Part shown: positions 26,558 to 34,672 of the stretch, in pieces
Numbering within the stretch: the stretch's first letter is position 1
How the letters are laid out: each line of letters starts with the position of its first letter
Source of the DNA: an uncultured Saprospiraceae bacterium
GTDB lineage: Bacteria > Bacteroidota > Bacteroidia > Chitinophagales > Saprospiraceae
Length of the DNA stretch: 35,764 nucleotides
Direction: 5' to 3'
NCBI GenBank assembly: GCA_937872405.1
Contig: CALMSP010000265.1
Location: forward strand, 1-35,764
Translations under genes and position numbers: made by a program
The notes under the pieces: model-generated
Database searches by the model: none
The model's input: only the letters and a program-made list of their open reading frames with translations
Told to the model about the DNA's origin: nothing

Positions 26558-27049
26558 TTAGGCTGCTACATACGTTTTGAGAATACCAATGTCGGCAAAA
26601 GCAACTACCGGCAGCGCGGCATTCGTAGGAGCCGGACCCATGAGGGATACCGCCACGGTCACTTTGTACAAGCCTTTCGGAATGCTGTTTGCAGGGATGG
26701 TTACCGTTACATCATACGTATGATCCAATACTGCCATAAAAGGCGTTGAGGTAGAGAATGGCGGGCCGCCAAATTCGCCAGCACCCATTTCTTCTAAGTA
26801 AACGGCGCATTCCCACTTGCCGCTCATGATCAGCGCCAGGCCACCGCGCACACGCCAGCGAAACTTCACTAAGAGCGGTTGGTCGGTTTGGGCAATCATG
26901 TTAGAAGGCGTAGGGTCAAAAGGCCCAAGCGGCGGAAAAATGTCGGGAGCACCTACTTCCGGCAATTCGGTCAGCACTGCATAGCCGCTTTCGAATACTC
27001 TGAAAGCACCATTGAGGTTGACCTCGAAATTCAATTTTGAAGATGCCAT
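26558..27049 (-). CDS. Uncharacterised 163-aa beta-rich protein, apparent paralogue of the DUF1508 protein C-terminal domain
   Basis: A soluble protein with no signal peptide, rich in predicted beta strands. It starts MASSKLNFEVNLNGAFRVFE. The part from QPLLVKFRWRV (57 on) to GLYKVTVAVSL (126-136) parallels the DUF1508 protein's QPLLFLVLRL (231 on) to GMYRVTLTG (292-300); the strand before is VTIPANSIPKG here and ISLPGHGFSTG there. The spacing between anchors is 69 versus 61 residues. A proline/glycine-rich insert (DIFPPLGPFDPTP) and GEFGGPPFSTSTP distinguish this one. The frame runs back to 27115, but the ATG at 27049 fits better. It has its own promoter box (27193-27200) and terminator, so it is probably an independent transcript of good strength. 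Function unknown. Confidence 0.7.
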   Translation of the reverse strand: MASSKLNFEVNLNGAFRVFESGYAVLTELPEVGAPDIFPPLGPFDPTPSNMIAQTDQPLLVKFRWRVRGGLALIMSGKWECAVYLEEMGAGEFGGPPFSTSTPFMAVLDHTYDVTVTIPANSIPKGLYKVTVAVSLMGPAPTNAALPVVAFADIGILKTYVAA

Positions 27050-27192
27050 GGTTTCTTGTGGTTTTAAAAAAAACAAAACGGTGCGGAACGGATGCAACTT
27101 AAAAGGGTTGCTCAAGATGGAGATGAATGCTTTTCCGCGCTATTTTGTCAAATCATTTTTTGCATCGCATTTGTTATCTCCTGAACATGATA

Positions 27193-27200
27193 CAAAGTTA
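27193..27200 (-). promoter_or_regulatory. Probable -7 box (TAACTTTG) for the 163-aa protein gene
   Basis: Read on the minus strand TAACTTTG matches TAnnTTTG; a TTTC about 16 bp upstream is a weak -33 element. It implies a leader of about 140 nt before the ATG at 27049. Confidence 0.45.
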
Positions 27201-27330
27201 GACCCGCGTACTAAAGAAACGCCCATGAAATCACTTAAAAATCACTTAATTGTCACTTAAAAAAATCGAAGCGCGGCATTTTCTTTTAAAAAACACAAGT
27301 GTTTGGTTATCAAAATTTTATATAAAAAAA

Positions 27331-28107
27331 ATGAACCTCAACTATAAAACTTTCGGGCAAGGCGAACCCCTGCTGATTCTGCACGGCATGTTTGGTACAC
27401 TTGACAATTGGCAGACGGTAGGCAAGCAACTGGCGGAGCATTTTACGGTCTATCTGCTTGACCAGCGCAACCATGGCCGCTCGCCACACCATGACGAAAT
27501 GAATTATGCCGCCCTATCAGAAGACTTGCACTACTTCATGGAATCGCACTGGATTTTTAAAGCGCATATCATGGGGCACTCCATGGGCGGTAAGACCGCC
27601 ATGCAATTCGCGCTTGACCACCCCGACATGACGGATAAACTCATCATAGTGGATATTGCGCCCAAGCGCTACGCGGGCGGGCATGAATCTATCCTCAACG
27701 CCATCATGGCACTTGATCTGAGCCAGTTGACGCAACGCCAGGATGCCGAAAATTTCCTTACGGCACAGTTGCCACAAGAACCACCAAGCACGGTTCCGTT
27801 TTTAATGAAAAACCTATCGCGCAACAAAGACGGCGCTTTTGAGTGGAAAATGAATTTCAGGGCTATTTACAACCAATATCAGGAAATTTTGGAAAATGTA
27901 AAGCCAACTTATCATACTCATTTTGAGGGAGATACGCTATTTTTGAGAGGTAGCCGCTCCGCGTACATCCTCGATGAAGACCAGGAGGCCATTGCCAGCT
28001 TGTTTCCGCAGGCGCGCCTCGAAACCATTGCTAATGCGGGGCACTGGGTACATGCCGACCAGCCAGAACAACTTTTGCAAGCAGTACGTCAATTTTTAAA
28101 GCCCTAA
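27331..28107 (+). CDS. Alpha/beta hydrolase, YbfF-like esterase
   Basis: A 258-aa cytoplasmic alpha/beta hydrolase. The oxyanion strand is LLILHGMFG (15-23), then the conserved LDQRNHGRSPH (44-53). The nucleophile elbow is GHSMGG with S84, the acid is probably D108 in IIVDIAPKRY (the YbfF arrangement) and the histidine is H238 in NAGHWVHADQP. Members of this esterase family hydrolyse short acyl esters or acyl-CoA in vitro; the physiological substrate is unclear. The frame is open from 27250, but the ATG at 27331, after a run of A, begins the family-like sequence MNLNYKTFGQG. It is divergent from the 163-aa protein gene, with 281 bp between the two start codons. Confidence 0.9.
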   Translation: MNLNYKTFGQGEPLLILHGMFGTLDNWQTVGKQLAEHFTVYLLDQRNHGRSPHHDEMNYAALSEDLHYFMESHWIFKAHIMGHSMGGKTAMQFALDHPDMTDKLIIVDIAPKRYAGGHESILNAIMALDLSQLTQRQDAENFLTAQLPQEPPSTVPFLMKNLSRNKDGAFEWKMNFRAIYNQYQEILENVKPTYHTHFEGDTLFLRGSRSAYILDEDQEAIASLFPQARLETIANAGHWVHADQPEQLLQAVRQFLKP

Positions 28108-28335
28108 GCACCACCCAAAGGCTTGCTTTTTGTCTTTAAAAAGAGCATATTTGCAGAATGGTCTTTTTTGGCAATATTTTTGTTAGTAAATCCTCGGCAG
28201 AGAGAGGCTTCGCCAAAGCATGGTGGACGTGCACTGGCGGCGAATAAAATCCGTAAAGTCATTTCAAACCACGCTAAATCTTTGCAAAGCGCGTTATTAC
28301 AATCTAATCTCATTTCTAAAAAAAAACAGGCTCCT

Positions 28336-29967
28336 ATGAAGCGTTTTTTCAAAACACTGATTCTTGTTGCCATTGTGGCACTAAGCGCAGCAACTACATT
28401 CCAACCAGACAACAACAAGTATTTCGAGATTACTAAAAATATCGAAATATTCACCAATTTATACAAAGAACTCAATACCTATTACGTAGATGATGTGGAC
28501 CCCGGCAAGCTCATGCGCAAAGGGATTGATGCCATGGTGGAATCATTGGATCCTTTTACGAATTACATTTCCGAATCAGACATTGAGGGGTATCGTTTCC
28601 TGACCGAAGGCAAATATAATGGCATTGGCGCACTCAGTCGCCAGATTGATGGCTATGTGACCATTGTAGAGCTGTATGAAGGGCAACCAGCGGATAAGGC
28701 TGGCCTGAAAGTTGGCGATCAAATCCTTGCTGTGGATGGCCGCGATGCGGGCGGCAAGTCGGTGGAAGAACTCAATGAAGTGCTACGTGGTTTTCCTGGC
28801 ACGATTGTAGAATTGACCATCCAGCGCCCCGGCAAGCCTGGCAGCACTAAACTAATGCTCACCCGAGGCGAAGTGGACGTACCCAATGTGCCTTATCATG
28901 GCATGGTTGCTAATGACATCGGATATGTCGCACTGACCACTTTTACCCGCGACGCCGGACGCCATGTAGCCGAAGCAGTAAAGGAAATGAAAACCAAAAA
29001 TCCGAACCTAAAAGGCATTATCCTCGACCTGCGCGGCAATGGTGGCGGCTTGCTCAACGAAGCGGTGAATGTGGCCAACATTTTCATCCCACGCAATGAA
29101 TTAGTGGTGACCACCAAAGGCAAAGTGAAAGAATGGGATCGCGCCTTCAAAACCTTGGGCACACCTGTGGATGAGCAAATTCCTTTGGCTGTGCTGATTG
29201 ATAAAGGCTCGGCTTCCGCCTCAGAGATCGTTTGCGGCGTCATTCAAGATTACGACCGGGGCATCCTACTGGGGCAGCGCTCTTATGGCAAGGGCCTCGT
29301 GCAAAACACACGGGATATCGGCTACAATGCTAAATTAAAACTCACGACTGCCAAATATTACATACCCAGTGGCCGCTGCATTCAAAGTGTGGAATATAAA
29401 AATGGCGAACCCGTGGACATCCCCGACACCCGACGCACGCCCTTCAAAACGCGCAGCGGACGCATCGTGCTGGATGGCGGTGGCGTGAAGCCAGATATTG
29501 TGCTGGATCAGCCTGCGGATGATGCTATCATCAGAGCCTTGATAGAGCAAAATTTTATTTTTGATTATGCTACCAACTTTTGCTTGAAGCACCCTACCAT
29601 TAGCACACCAGCGGACTTCCGCTTTACGGATTTCGATGATTTTTTACAACATGTTGAAAATAAGAACTTTAGTTACGAAACTGAAAGCGAAAAAATGTTC
29701 CGTCAATTGAAAGAAAAAGCCGACAAAGACGGCCTGAAGGCGGACGCCGAGCTCAAAGCGTTGGAAGCAAAAATTAAAGCCTTGAAAAAAAGCGACTTAG
29801 CGCAGTACAAAGAAACAATCGTGGACTTGCTGGAAAAAGAAATCGTCGGACGATATTTCTATCAGACGGGTAAAGTAAAAATCGGGTTGCGCAACGACCG
29901 CGAAATAGAGGAGGCAGTCAAGGTGCTACGCGATAAAACGGCGTACAGCAATTTGTTAAAAGGTTAA
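28336..29967 (+). CDS. S41 family C-terminal processing peptidase
   Basis: A 543-aa periplasmic protease. Residues 1-22 are a signal sequence (MKRFFKTLILVAIVALSAAT). A helical N-domain follows (YYVDDVDPGKLMRKGIDAMV, LDPFTNYIS), then a PDZ domain (ADKAGLKVGDQILAVDGRDA) that binds substrate C-termini, then the S41 catalytic core with GIILDLRGNGGG, the serine motif GSASASE (S292-S296) and lysine K319 in RSYGKGLVQ. A C-terminal charged helical tail completes it. These proteases trim or degrade envelope proteins from their C-termini. The frame is open 71 codons further upstream to 28123, but that would bury the signal peptide, so the ATG at 28336 is used. A strong terminator follows. Confidence 0.93.
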   Translation: MKRFFKTLILVAIVALSAATTFQPDNNKYFEITKNIEIFTNLYKELNTYYVDDVDPGKLMRKGIDAMVESLDPFTNYISESDIEGYRFLTEGKYNGIGALSRQIDGYVTIVELYEGQPADKAGLKVGDQILAVDGRDAGGKSVEELNEVLRGFPGTIVELTIQRPGKPGSTKLMLTRGEVDVPNVPYHGMVANDIGYVALTTFTRDAGRHVAEAVKEMKTKNPNLKGIILDLRGNGGGLLNEAVNVANIFIPRNELVVTTKGKVKEWDRAFKTLGTPVDEQIPLAVLIDKGSASASEIVCGVIQDYDRGILLGQRSYGKGLVQNTRDIGYNAKLKLTTAKYYIPSGRCIQSVEYKNGEPVDIPDTRRTPFKTRSGRIVLDGGGVKPDIVLDQPADDAIIRALIEQNFIFDYATNFCLKHPTISTPADFRFTDFDDFLQHVENKNFSYETESEKMFRQLKEKADKDGLKADAELKALEAKIKALKKSDLAQYKETIVDLLEKEIVGRYFYQTGKVKIGLRNDREIEEAVKVLRDKTAYSNLLKG

Positions 29968-30012
29968 TATCCTTACCGGAAATGTACTAAAGCTGCACTG
30001 CACCATAACAAT

Positions 30013-30056
30013 ATTGCCGAAAGGATGCCAAATGCCTTCTTCCGGCAATTTTTTTT
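30013..30056 (+). terminator. Rho-independent terminator of the S41 peptidase gene
   Basis: ATTGCCG (30013-30019) pairs with CGGCAAT (30043-30049), with an inner AAGG/CCTT stem, and is followed at once by a run of eight T. It lies 46 bp past the stop codon. Confidence 0.85.
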
Positions 30057-30113
30057 GCACCAGTTACGTTTGTCAAATGCATATCTTTTGCAAGGATAAG
30101 CGCCCGTCGGTTG

Positions 30114-30121
30114 TACTTTTG
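30114..30121 (+). promoter_or_regulatory. Probable -7 box (TACTTTTG) for the MoxR gene
   Basis: TACTTTTG matches TAnnTTTG. A TTTG 23 bp upstream (30087-30090) can serve as -33. The MoxR ATG follows 85 bp downstream. Confidence 0.5.
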
Positions 30122-30205
30122 CAGAAAAATTTTATCAAATTTGCACCCTGATTGATTATTCAAAGCGATAACGCATCGTAAAAACAATTAGACTTATAAT
30201 ACCAT

Positions 30206-31204
30206 ATGCAACAAGTTGATATTGAAGCGCTTAATCATCAAATCTATGTGGATAGCGCTTTTGTGGAAAAGCTAAATAATGCGACGGCAAAAATCATCGT
30301 TGGACAGCATCGCATGATTGAACGTCTTATGATTGGGCTGCTCACGCGCGGACATGTATTGCTGGAAGGGTTGCCTGGATTGGCTAAAACACTGGCAATC
30401 AAAACTTTATCTAATTCGATAGACGCCAAGTTCAGCCGTATCCAATTTACACCCGACCTGCTTCCTGCCGATATTTTGGGCACCATGATTTACAATCCGA
30501 GCAAGAACGAATTTTCGGTGCGCAAGGGCCCTATTTTTGCCAATTTTGTTCTGGCTGATGAGATTAACCGCGCCCCGGCCAAAGTACAGTCGGCATTATT
30601 AGAGGCCATGCAGGAGCGCCAAGTGACGATCGGTAGCGAAACATTCAAACTGGAGGAGCCTTTCTTAGTGCTGGCCACACAAAACCCGATTGAGCAAGAA
30701 GGAACCTATCCGCTACCGGAAGCCCAGGTGGATCGGTTTATGCTCAAAGTAAAAATCACGTACCCAGAGAAAGAAGAAGAACGCGAGATCATTCGCCGAA
30801 ATCTGGCTGGCAATGAGTTATCCGAAAAACTCAATCCAGTGGTGCAGCCTGGCGATATTTTGCGCGCACGCCAATCGGTACAGCGCATTTACATGGATGA
30901 AAAAATCGAACAATATATATTGGATATTGTATTTGCCACGCGCAACCCGCAAGCCTATGGATTGCAAGGCATGGATATGCTGATTAATTATGGCGGCTCG
31001 CCGCGAGCCAGTATTGCCCTGGCACAAGCCGCCAAAGCAATCGCTTTCTTGAAGCGCCGAGGATATGTGATCCCGGAAGATGTACGCAATGTTTGCCACG
31101 ATGTGCTGCGCCATCGTATTGGGCTTACGTATGAAGCAGAGGCGGAAAATATTACACAGGAGGATATCATCAGCCGGATACTGGATCGGGTGGAGGTTCC
31201 ATAG
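30206..31204 (+). CDS. MoxR family AAA+ ATPase
   Basis: A 332-aa AAA+ protein. Walker A is GLPGLAKT (55-62), Walker B is VLADEINRAP (D118, E119), and the MoxR signature SALLEAMQERQVTIG, sensor 1 ATQNPIEQEGTYPLPEAQVDRFML and the lid domain are complete. MoxR ATPases act as chaperones that mature or activate partner proteins, usually a VWA or DUF58 protein encoded next door. Here no DUF58 gene follows; the next gene is an EI24-like membrane protein 76 bp downstream. DUF4129, DUF4350 and SpoIIM-like genes, the usual cluster members, are 9.5 kb upstream on the other strand. Confidence 0.93.
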   Translation: MQQVDIEALNHQIYVDSAFVEKLNNATAKIIVGQHRMIERLMIGLLTRGHVLLEGLPGLAKTLAIKTLSNSIDAKFSRIQFTPDLLPADILGTMIYNPSKNEFSVRKGPIFANFVLADEINRAPAKVQSALLEAMQERQVTIGSETFKLEEPFLVLATQNPIEQEGTYPLPEAQVDRFMLKVKITYPEKEEEREIIRRNLAGNELSEKLNPVVQPGDILRARQSVQRIYMDEKIEQYILDIVFATRNPQAYGLQGMDMLINYGGSPRASIALAQAAKAIAFLKRRGYVIPEDVRNVCHDVLRHRIGLTYEAEAENITQEDIISRILDRVEVP

Positions 31205-31280
31205 TAACCTTCCCGTGGCGGAGCAGCGAAATTTGCCAAATTAGAGCGTTCATTAGAGACCGTACATAAAAGACCAGCCT

Positions 31281-32018
31281 ATGTTCAAAGACTTTTCAGC
31301 TGGCATTTCTGCTTATCGCAAAGCCTTGCAATTGATACCAGCGCTGGGCCTCTGGGGCTACATTTTTGTGCCTGCTCTGATCAGCATGTTGCTGGCTGTT
31401 GGCATCATCTGGGGAGCCATTAGCGTCGCTGACGACCTCGGTAGCTGGTTAATATCTTTGTATCCATTAGAATGGGGTAAGAACGCCGTCCAAAAAGCGG
31501 CTAATATTTTTAGTGGCTTGCTGGTTATAGCTATCGGGCTTATGCTTTTCAAAAATCTGGTTATCGCGTTGTCTTCGCCCATCATGAGTCCACTTTCCGA
31601 AAAGGTAGAAAAAGCACTCACGGGTTCGCCCGGACGTGTATCCACCAGTTTTTCTGGCGTTATTAGCGATTTAATTCGTGGTATTCGAATATCTATTCGA
31701 TTGATTATCAAGGAATTATTTTTTACGATTTTACTACTATTGTTGGGTGTGGTTGTACCTTTTCTAAGTCCATTCATAGCGGCGGCTATTTTTATCGTAC
31801 AATGCTACTATGGCGGCGCCGGCAATATTGACTTTGCACTGGAACGGCATTTCCGAGTACGCGAGAGCGTGCAATTCGTGCGCCGACATCGCGCGTTGGC
31901 CATTGGCAACGGTGTAGCTTACATCCTATTGCTATTCTCTGGAATTGGCTTCTTAGTTGCGCTGCCGCTGGGGGTCATTGCCGCCACCATAGAAACCGTG
32001 AAAAGAATCAACCAATGA
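31281..32018 (+). CDS. EI24/CysZ-like membrane protein
   Basis: A 245-aa integral membrane protein of the EI24 (etoposide-induced 2.4) / CysZ family. The N-terminus MFKDFSAGISAYRKALQLI and the strings GYIFVPALISMLLAVGIIWGA, FKNLVIALSSPIMSPLSEKVE and VVPFLSPFIAAAIFIVQCYYGG are typical, with four to six hydrophobic segments. CysZ members carry sulphate, but no sulphate assimilation gene is nearby, so transport of sulphate is only one possibility. The start is the ATG at 31281. It may share the MoxR transcript. Confidence 0.85.
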   Translation: MFKDFSAGISAYRKALQLIPALGLWGYIFVPALISMLLAVGIIWGAISVADDLGSWLISLYPLEWGKNAVQKAANIFSGLLVIAIGLMLFKNLVIALSSPIMSPLSEKVEKALTGSPGRVSTSFSGVISDLIRGIRISIRLIIKELFFTILLLLLGVVVPFLSPFIAAAIFIVQCYYGGAGNIDFALERHFRVRESVQFVRRHRALAIGNGVAYILLLFSGIGFLVALPLGVIAATIETVKRINQ

Positions 32019-32138
32019 ATAGCAGCATTTCGGAGTTGTTGCTTATTTCTTTATCAAATATTAATAAAATTTGCATCATTTTTTGCATTTAAGATGCTAA
32101 AAGTCAAAACCTTACAAAAATTATAGTCTGCATTTATT

Positions 32139-32747
32139 TTGAAACAAGTGCTTAATTCCGATATCGGATTGATTGTGCTGGCAGCAGGTGCTTCTACGCG
32201 CATGGGCCGCCCCAAGCAATTGCTACATTGGCGAGGCACTACCCTTATTCGGCGAGCAGCCACAACGGCGTTAGCTACTGGTTGTCAACCAATTATCGTT
32301 GTGCTTGGCGCTGCGGCCGCTGTAATACAAGCCGAAATAGCGGATCTTGACGTGCGGGTTGTGGAAAATGCCAATTGGCAGCAAGGAATGAGCACATCTA
32401 TTCAAGCTGGCCTGCAATACCTACTACAAACAACGCCCGACGTGGAGGCAGTGCTATTTATGCTTTCAGACCAGCCCTTGCTGATGACAGCTCATTTGCA
32501 AAAATTGATCGCCGCTTACCGCCAAGGCGCGGATAGGGTTGCGTCGGAGTACCAGGAAACATTGGCTGTGCCGGCCTTATTTGGCAGATCGTGGTTGGAG
32601 GCATTACAATGCTTGCGTGGCGACGAGGGTGCGCGTGCGTTATTCCATCAAGACCCAACCCATTTGGTGCGGATTCCATTCCCAGAAGGATTTTTCGATG
32701 TAGATACCCCAGAAGCGTACCATGCTTTAATACAGAAATTCCCTTAG
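32139..32747 (+). CDS. MobA-like NTP transferase (MocA-type nucleotidyltransferase)
   Basis: A 202-aa nucleotidyltransferase. The nucleotide-binding signature LAAGASTRMGRPKQLL stands at the N-terminus, followed by ENANWQQGMSTSIQAGL and the metal-binding MLSDQPLL. The C-terminus FFDVDTPEAYHAL is the usual end of this family. The closest described members attach CMP or GMP to the molybdenum cofactor (MocA/MobA). No other molybdopterin gene or molybdoenzyme is in the window, so the substrate is an inference. No ATG is available before the signature: the start must be TTG at 32139 or GTG at 32148. Confidence 0.85.
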   Translation: MKQVLNSDIGLIVLAAGASTRMGRPKQLLHWRGTTLIRRAATTALATGCQPIIVVLGAAAAVIQAEIADLDVRVVENANWQQGMSTSIQAGLQYLLQTTPDVEAVLFMLSDQPLLMTAHLQKLIAAYRQGADRVASEYQETLAVPALFGRSWLEALQCLRGDEGARALFHQDPTHLVRIPFPEGFFDVDTPEAYHALIQKFP

Positions 32748-32751
32748 TTTC

Positions 32752-32783
32752 CAATCAAAAGCTACGGTTAGGTGTTATGTTTG
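32752..32783 (+). promoter_or_regulatory. Probable promoter of the phosphatidylserine decarboxylase gene
   Basis: A TTTC at 32752-32755 (weak -33 TTTG) stands 20 bp before TATGTTTG at 32776-32783, an exact match to the -7 consensus TAnnTTTG. The ATG follows 19 bp later. The box overlaps the DNA just past the preceding stop codon. Confidence 0.5.
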
Positions 32784-32802
32784 CAATATAAATCCTGATC
32801 CT

Positions 32803-33453
32803 ATGTACCTGCATCGAGAAGGCACCACAATAATAGCTGTCACCGTTGGTATCTGCACGCTCCTAATTGCTTTGGCCAATCGGTTTTTACCTGACTTTTG
32901 GGGCGGGTTTTTCTTAGCTGTATTCGGCGCTGTGATTTTTTTTACCATCCAGTTTTTTCGCAATCCTAAACGCACCATTCCAAAGCCAGATAACAACCTC
33001 GTGTACGCCCCTGCCGATGGGCGGGTGGTCGTAATTGAAGAAACTGAAGAAACCGAGTATTTCAAAGATAAACGCCTACAGATTTCCATTTTTATGTCAC
33101 CTTTCAATGTGCATGTAAATCGAAATCCGATAGGCGGCACGGTGCAATACAAGCATTACCATCCAGGCAAATATCTTGTCGCTTGGCACCCTAAGTCTTC
33201 GGTGGAAAATGAGCGTACAACGATTGTACTGAACAATGGTAGTACCGACATCTTGCTGCGGCAAATTGCGGGGGCTATGGCCCGGCGCATCCGTAATTAC
33301 CTCCAAGCGGGGCAGCAAGTAACGCAGGGCAGCGAAATGGGCTTCATTCGCTTTGGTTCGCGGGTGGATATTTTCTTGCCCTTGGACGCCAAAGTGAAAG
33401 TGCAAATTGGGCAAACCGTGCGTGGCAACCTTGACGTGCTGGCGCGGCTGTGA
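32803..33453 (+). CDS. psd: Phosphatidylserine decarboxylase family protein (proenzyme)
   Basis: A 216-aa short-form phosphatidylserine decarboxylase, producing phosphatidylethanolamine in the inner membrane. Two hydrophobic segments lie at the N-terminus (GTTIIAVTVGICTLLIALAN and FFLAVFGAVIFFTIQFF). The core has YAPADGRVVVIEE, FMSPFNVHVNRNPIGG and HPKSSVENERTT. The self-cleavage site is FGSR with G185-S186; the serine would become the pyruvoyl prosthetic group. The length and GSR site match the archaetidylserine/PS decarboxylase subfamily rather than E. coli Psd (LGST). No phosphatidylserine synthase gene follows here. Confidence 0.93.
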   Translation: MYLHREGTTIIAVTVGICTLLIALANRFLPDFWGGFFLAVFGAVIFFTIQFFRNPKRTIPKPDNNLVYAPADGRVVVIEETEETEYFKDKRLQISIFMSPFNVHVNRNPIGGTVQYKHYHPGKYLVAWHPKSSVENERTTIVLNNGSTDILLRQIAGAMARRIRNYLQAGQQVTQGSEMGFIRFGSRVDIFLPLDAKVKVQIGQTVRGNLDVLARL

Positions 33454-33539
33454 CGGAAACCGTATAAAATAAAGCTGTTAAATTTTTATTCGCTTGCGAA
33501 CGAACATTTGTTTTTTATGTAGAATATATTACGATTCCG

Positions 33540-33547
33540 TATCTTTG
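33540..33547 (+). promoter_or_regulatory. Probable -7 box (TATCTTTG) for the enoyl-CoA hydratase-like gene
   Basis: TATCTTTG matches TAnnTTTG, identical to the box before secA. A TTTG lies at 33507-33510, farther upstream than usual. The ATG is 62 bp downstream. Confidence 0.45.
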
Positions 33548-33609
33548 CAAGCGAAATTTTCATATCCAACCCCAATTAACCATCCTGACTGTTCCAAAAT
33601 CCAACGCAC

Positions 33610-34380
33610 ATGACAGCAGCAGCACTCGGTTCCGTCACCACATCCATCGCGGATGGCATTGCCACCATTGAATTCGCACATCCAGCGCACAACGCCATGC
33701 CCAGCGACCAACTTGCTCGACTAACAGCAGCCATACAGACACTTGCCGCCAACGATGCTGCCCGCGTTATTGTTCTTAAAAGTGCCGGAGAGCGTACTTT
33801 TTGTGCTGGCGCCAGCTTTGACGAGTTAGCCGCTATCAGCGACCAAAAAAGCGGCACCCGTTTTTTTATGGGCTTCGCCAATGTGATCAATGCTATGCGC
33901 CAATGCCCGAAGTTTATCATTGGGCGCATTCAGGGGAAGGCGGTGGGTGGTGGCGTGGGGCTTGCCGCTGGCACTGATTACTGTATAGCTACGCACTTTG
34001 CCACTGTGAAACTGAGTGAACTGGCGGTGGGTATAGGCCCTTTTGTGGTCGGTCCGGCGGTCGAACGCAAAATAGGAATGAGTGCTTTTCAACAACTTGC
34101 TATCAATGCCACCGAGTGGCAAACGGCCGAATGGGCGAAAGAAAAAGGCTTGTACCAGGAAGTGTTTCCGACTATCGAACAAATGGATGCTTTCATCGAA
34201 CATTTGGCAGCCAAGCTCGCCAATTCCAATCCAGCGGCCATGCGCCAGCTGAAACAAATATGCTGGGCAGGTACTGAGCATTGGGATGCGCTACTATCGG
34301 CCCGTGCAGCAATTAGCGGCGAGCTGGTTCTGTCCGATTTTACAAAAAAAGCCATTATCGCATTCAAGCAAAAAACTTGA
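33610..34380 (+). CDS. Enoyl-CoA hydratase/isomerase family protein
   Basis: A 256-aa crotonase-fold protein. The two oxyanion-hole segments are visible: FCAGASFDEL and QGKAVGGGVGLAAGTDYCIA. The region VKLSELAVGIGPFVVGPAVER carries the glutamate equivalent to E144 of rat crotonase, but by hand alignment the second catalytic glutamate (E164) falls on a Gln in SAFQQLAINA. It may therefore be an isomerase, a hydrolase or another crotonase-type enzyme rather than a classic hydratase. Likely role in acyl-CoA degradation. The start is the ATG at 33610. A small gene follows after 19 bp, almost certainly in the same transcript. Confidence 0.88.
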   Translation: MTAAALGSVTTSIADGIATIEFAHPAHNAMPSDQLARLTAAIQTLAANDAARVIVLKSAGERTFCAGASFDELAAISDQKSGTRFFMGFANVINAMRQCPKFIIGRIQGKAVGGGVGLAAGTDYCIATHFATVKLSELAVGIGPFVVGPAVERKIGMSAFQQLAINATEWQTAEWAKEKGLYQEVFPTIEQMDAFIEHLAAKLANSNPAAMRQLKQICWAGTEHWDALLSARAAISGELVLSDFTKKAIIAFKQKT

Positions 34381-34399
34381 TTGTCAATTATTTAAAAAT

Positions 34400-34648
34400 A
34401 TGGAAAATTTTGATCTGATCATACAGCAATTCTTACAAATTGTAAACAACCAATTGACGAACAACGCCCCGCCAGAAACGCGCCAAACATTGGAACGCCT
34501 GCAACAACTGGGCTACAGCGAATTGGAAGCCAAAATGATGATCGCACAATGCGTCGGCCGAGACCTCAATACCACGATCACGGAGGGAAAAAGTAAGCAG
34601 CAGGAACGCTACGTTGCCCTACTGCACCGATTACCCGATATGGATTGA
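34400..34648 (+). CDS. Small helical protein of unknown function
   Basis: An 82-aa protein predicted all-helical, MENFDLIIQQFLQIVNNQLT then PPETRQTLERLQQLGYSELE then AKMMIAQCVGRDLNTTI. The middle has the layout PPExxxTLxRLxxxGYSxxEAxxxIxxCV, a recurring helical motif in small bacterial proteins of unknown role, a little like a UBA-type three-helix unit. The frame is open back to 34286 inside the preceding gene, but the ATG at 34400 is the natural start. It sits 19 bp after the enoyl-CoA hydratase-like gene and is likely co-expressed. Confidence 0.7.
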   Translation: MENFDLIIQQFLQIVNNQLTNNAPPETRQTLERLQQLGYSELEAKMMIAQCVGRDLNTTITEGKSKQQERYVALLHRLPDMD

Positions 34649-34656
34649 ATGAGATG

Positions 34657-34672
34657 TCGTAAATATTTACGA
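34657..34672. other. 16-bp perfect palindrome TCGTAAATATTTACGA
   Basis: A perfect dyad 9 bp past the stop codon of the small helical protein. Its half-site TCGTAAA also forms the inverted repeat at 15599-15622. It could be a transcription factor site or a weak terminator stem; no T-run follows directly. Confidence 0.45.
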
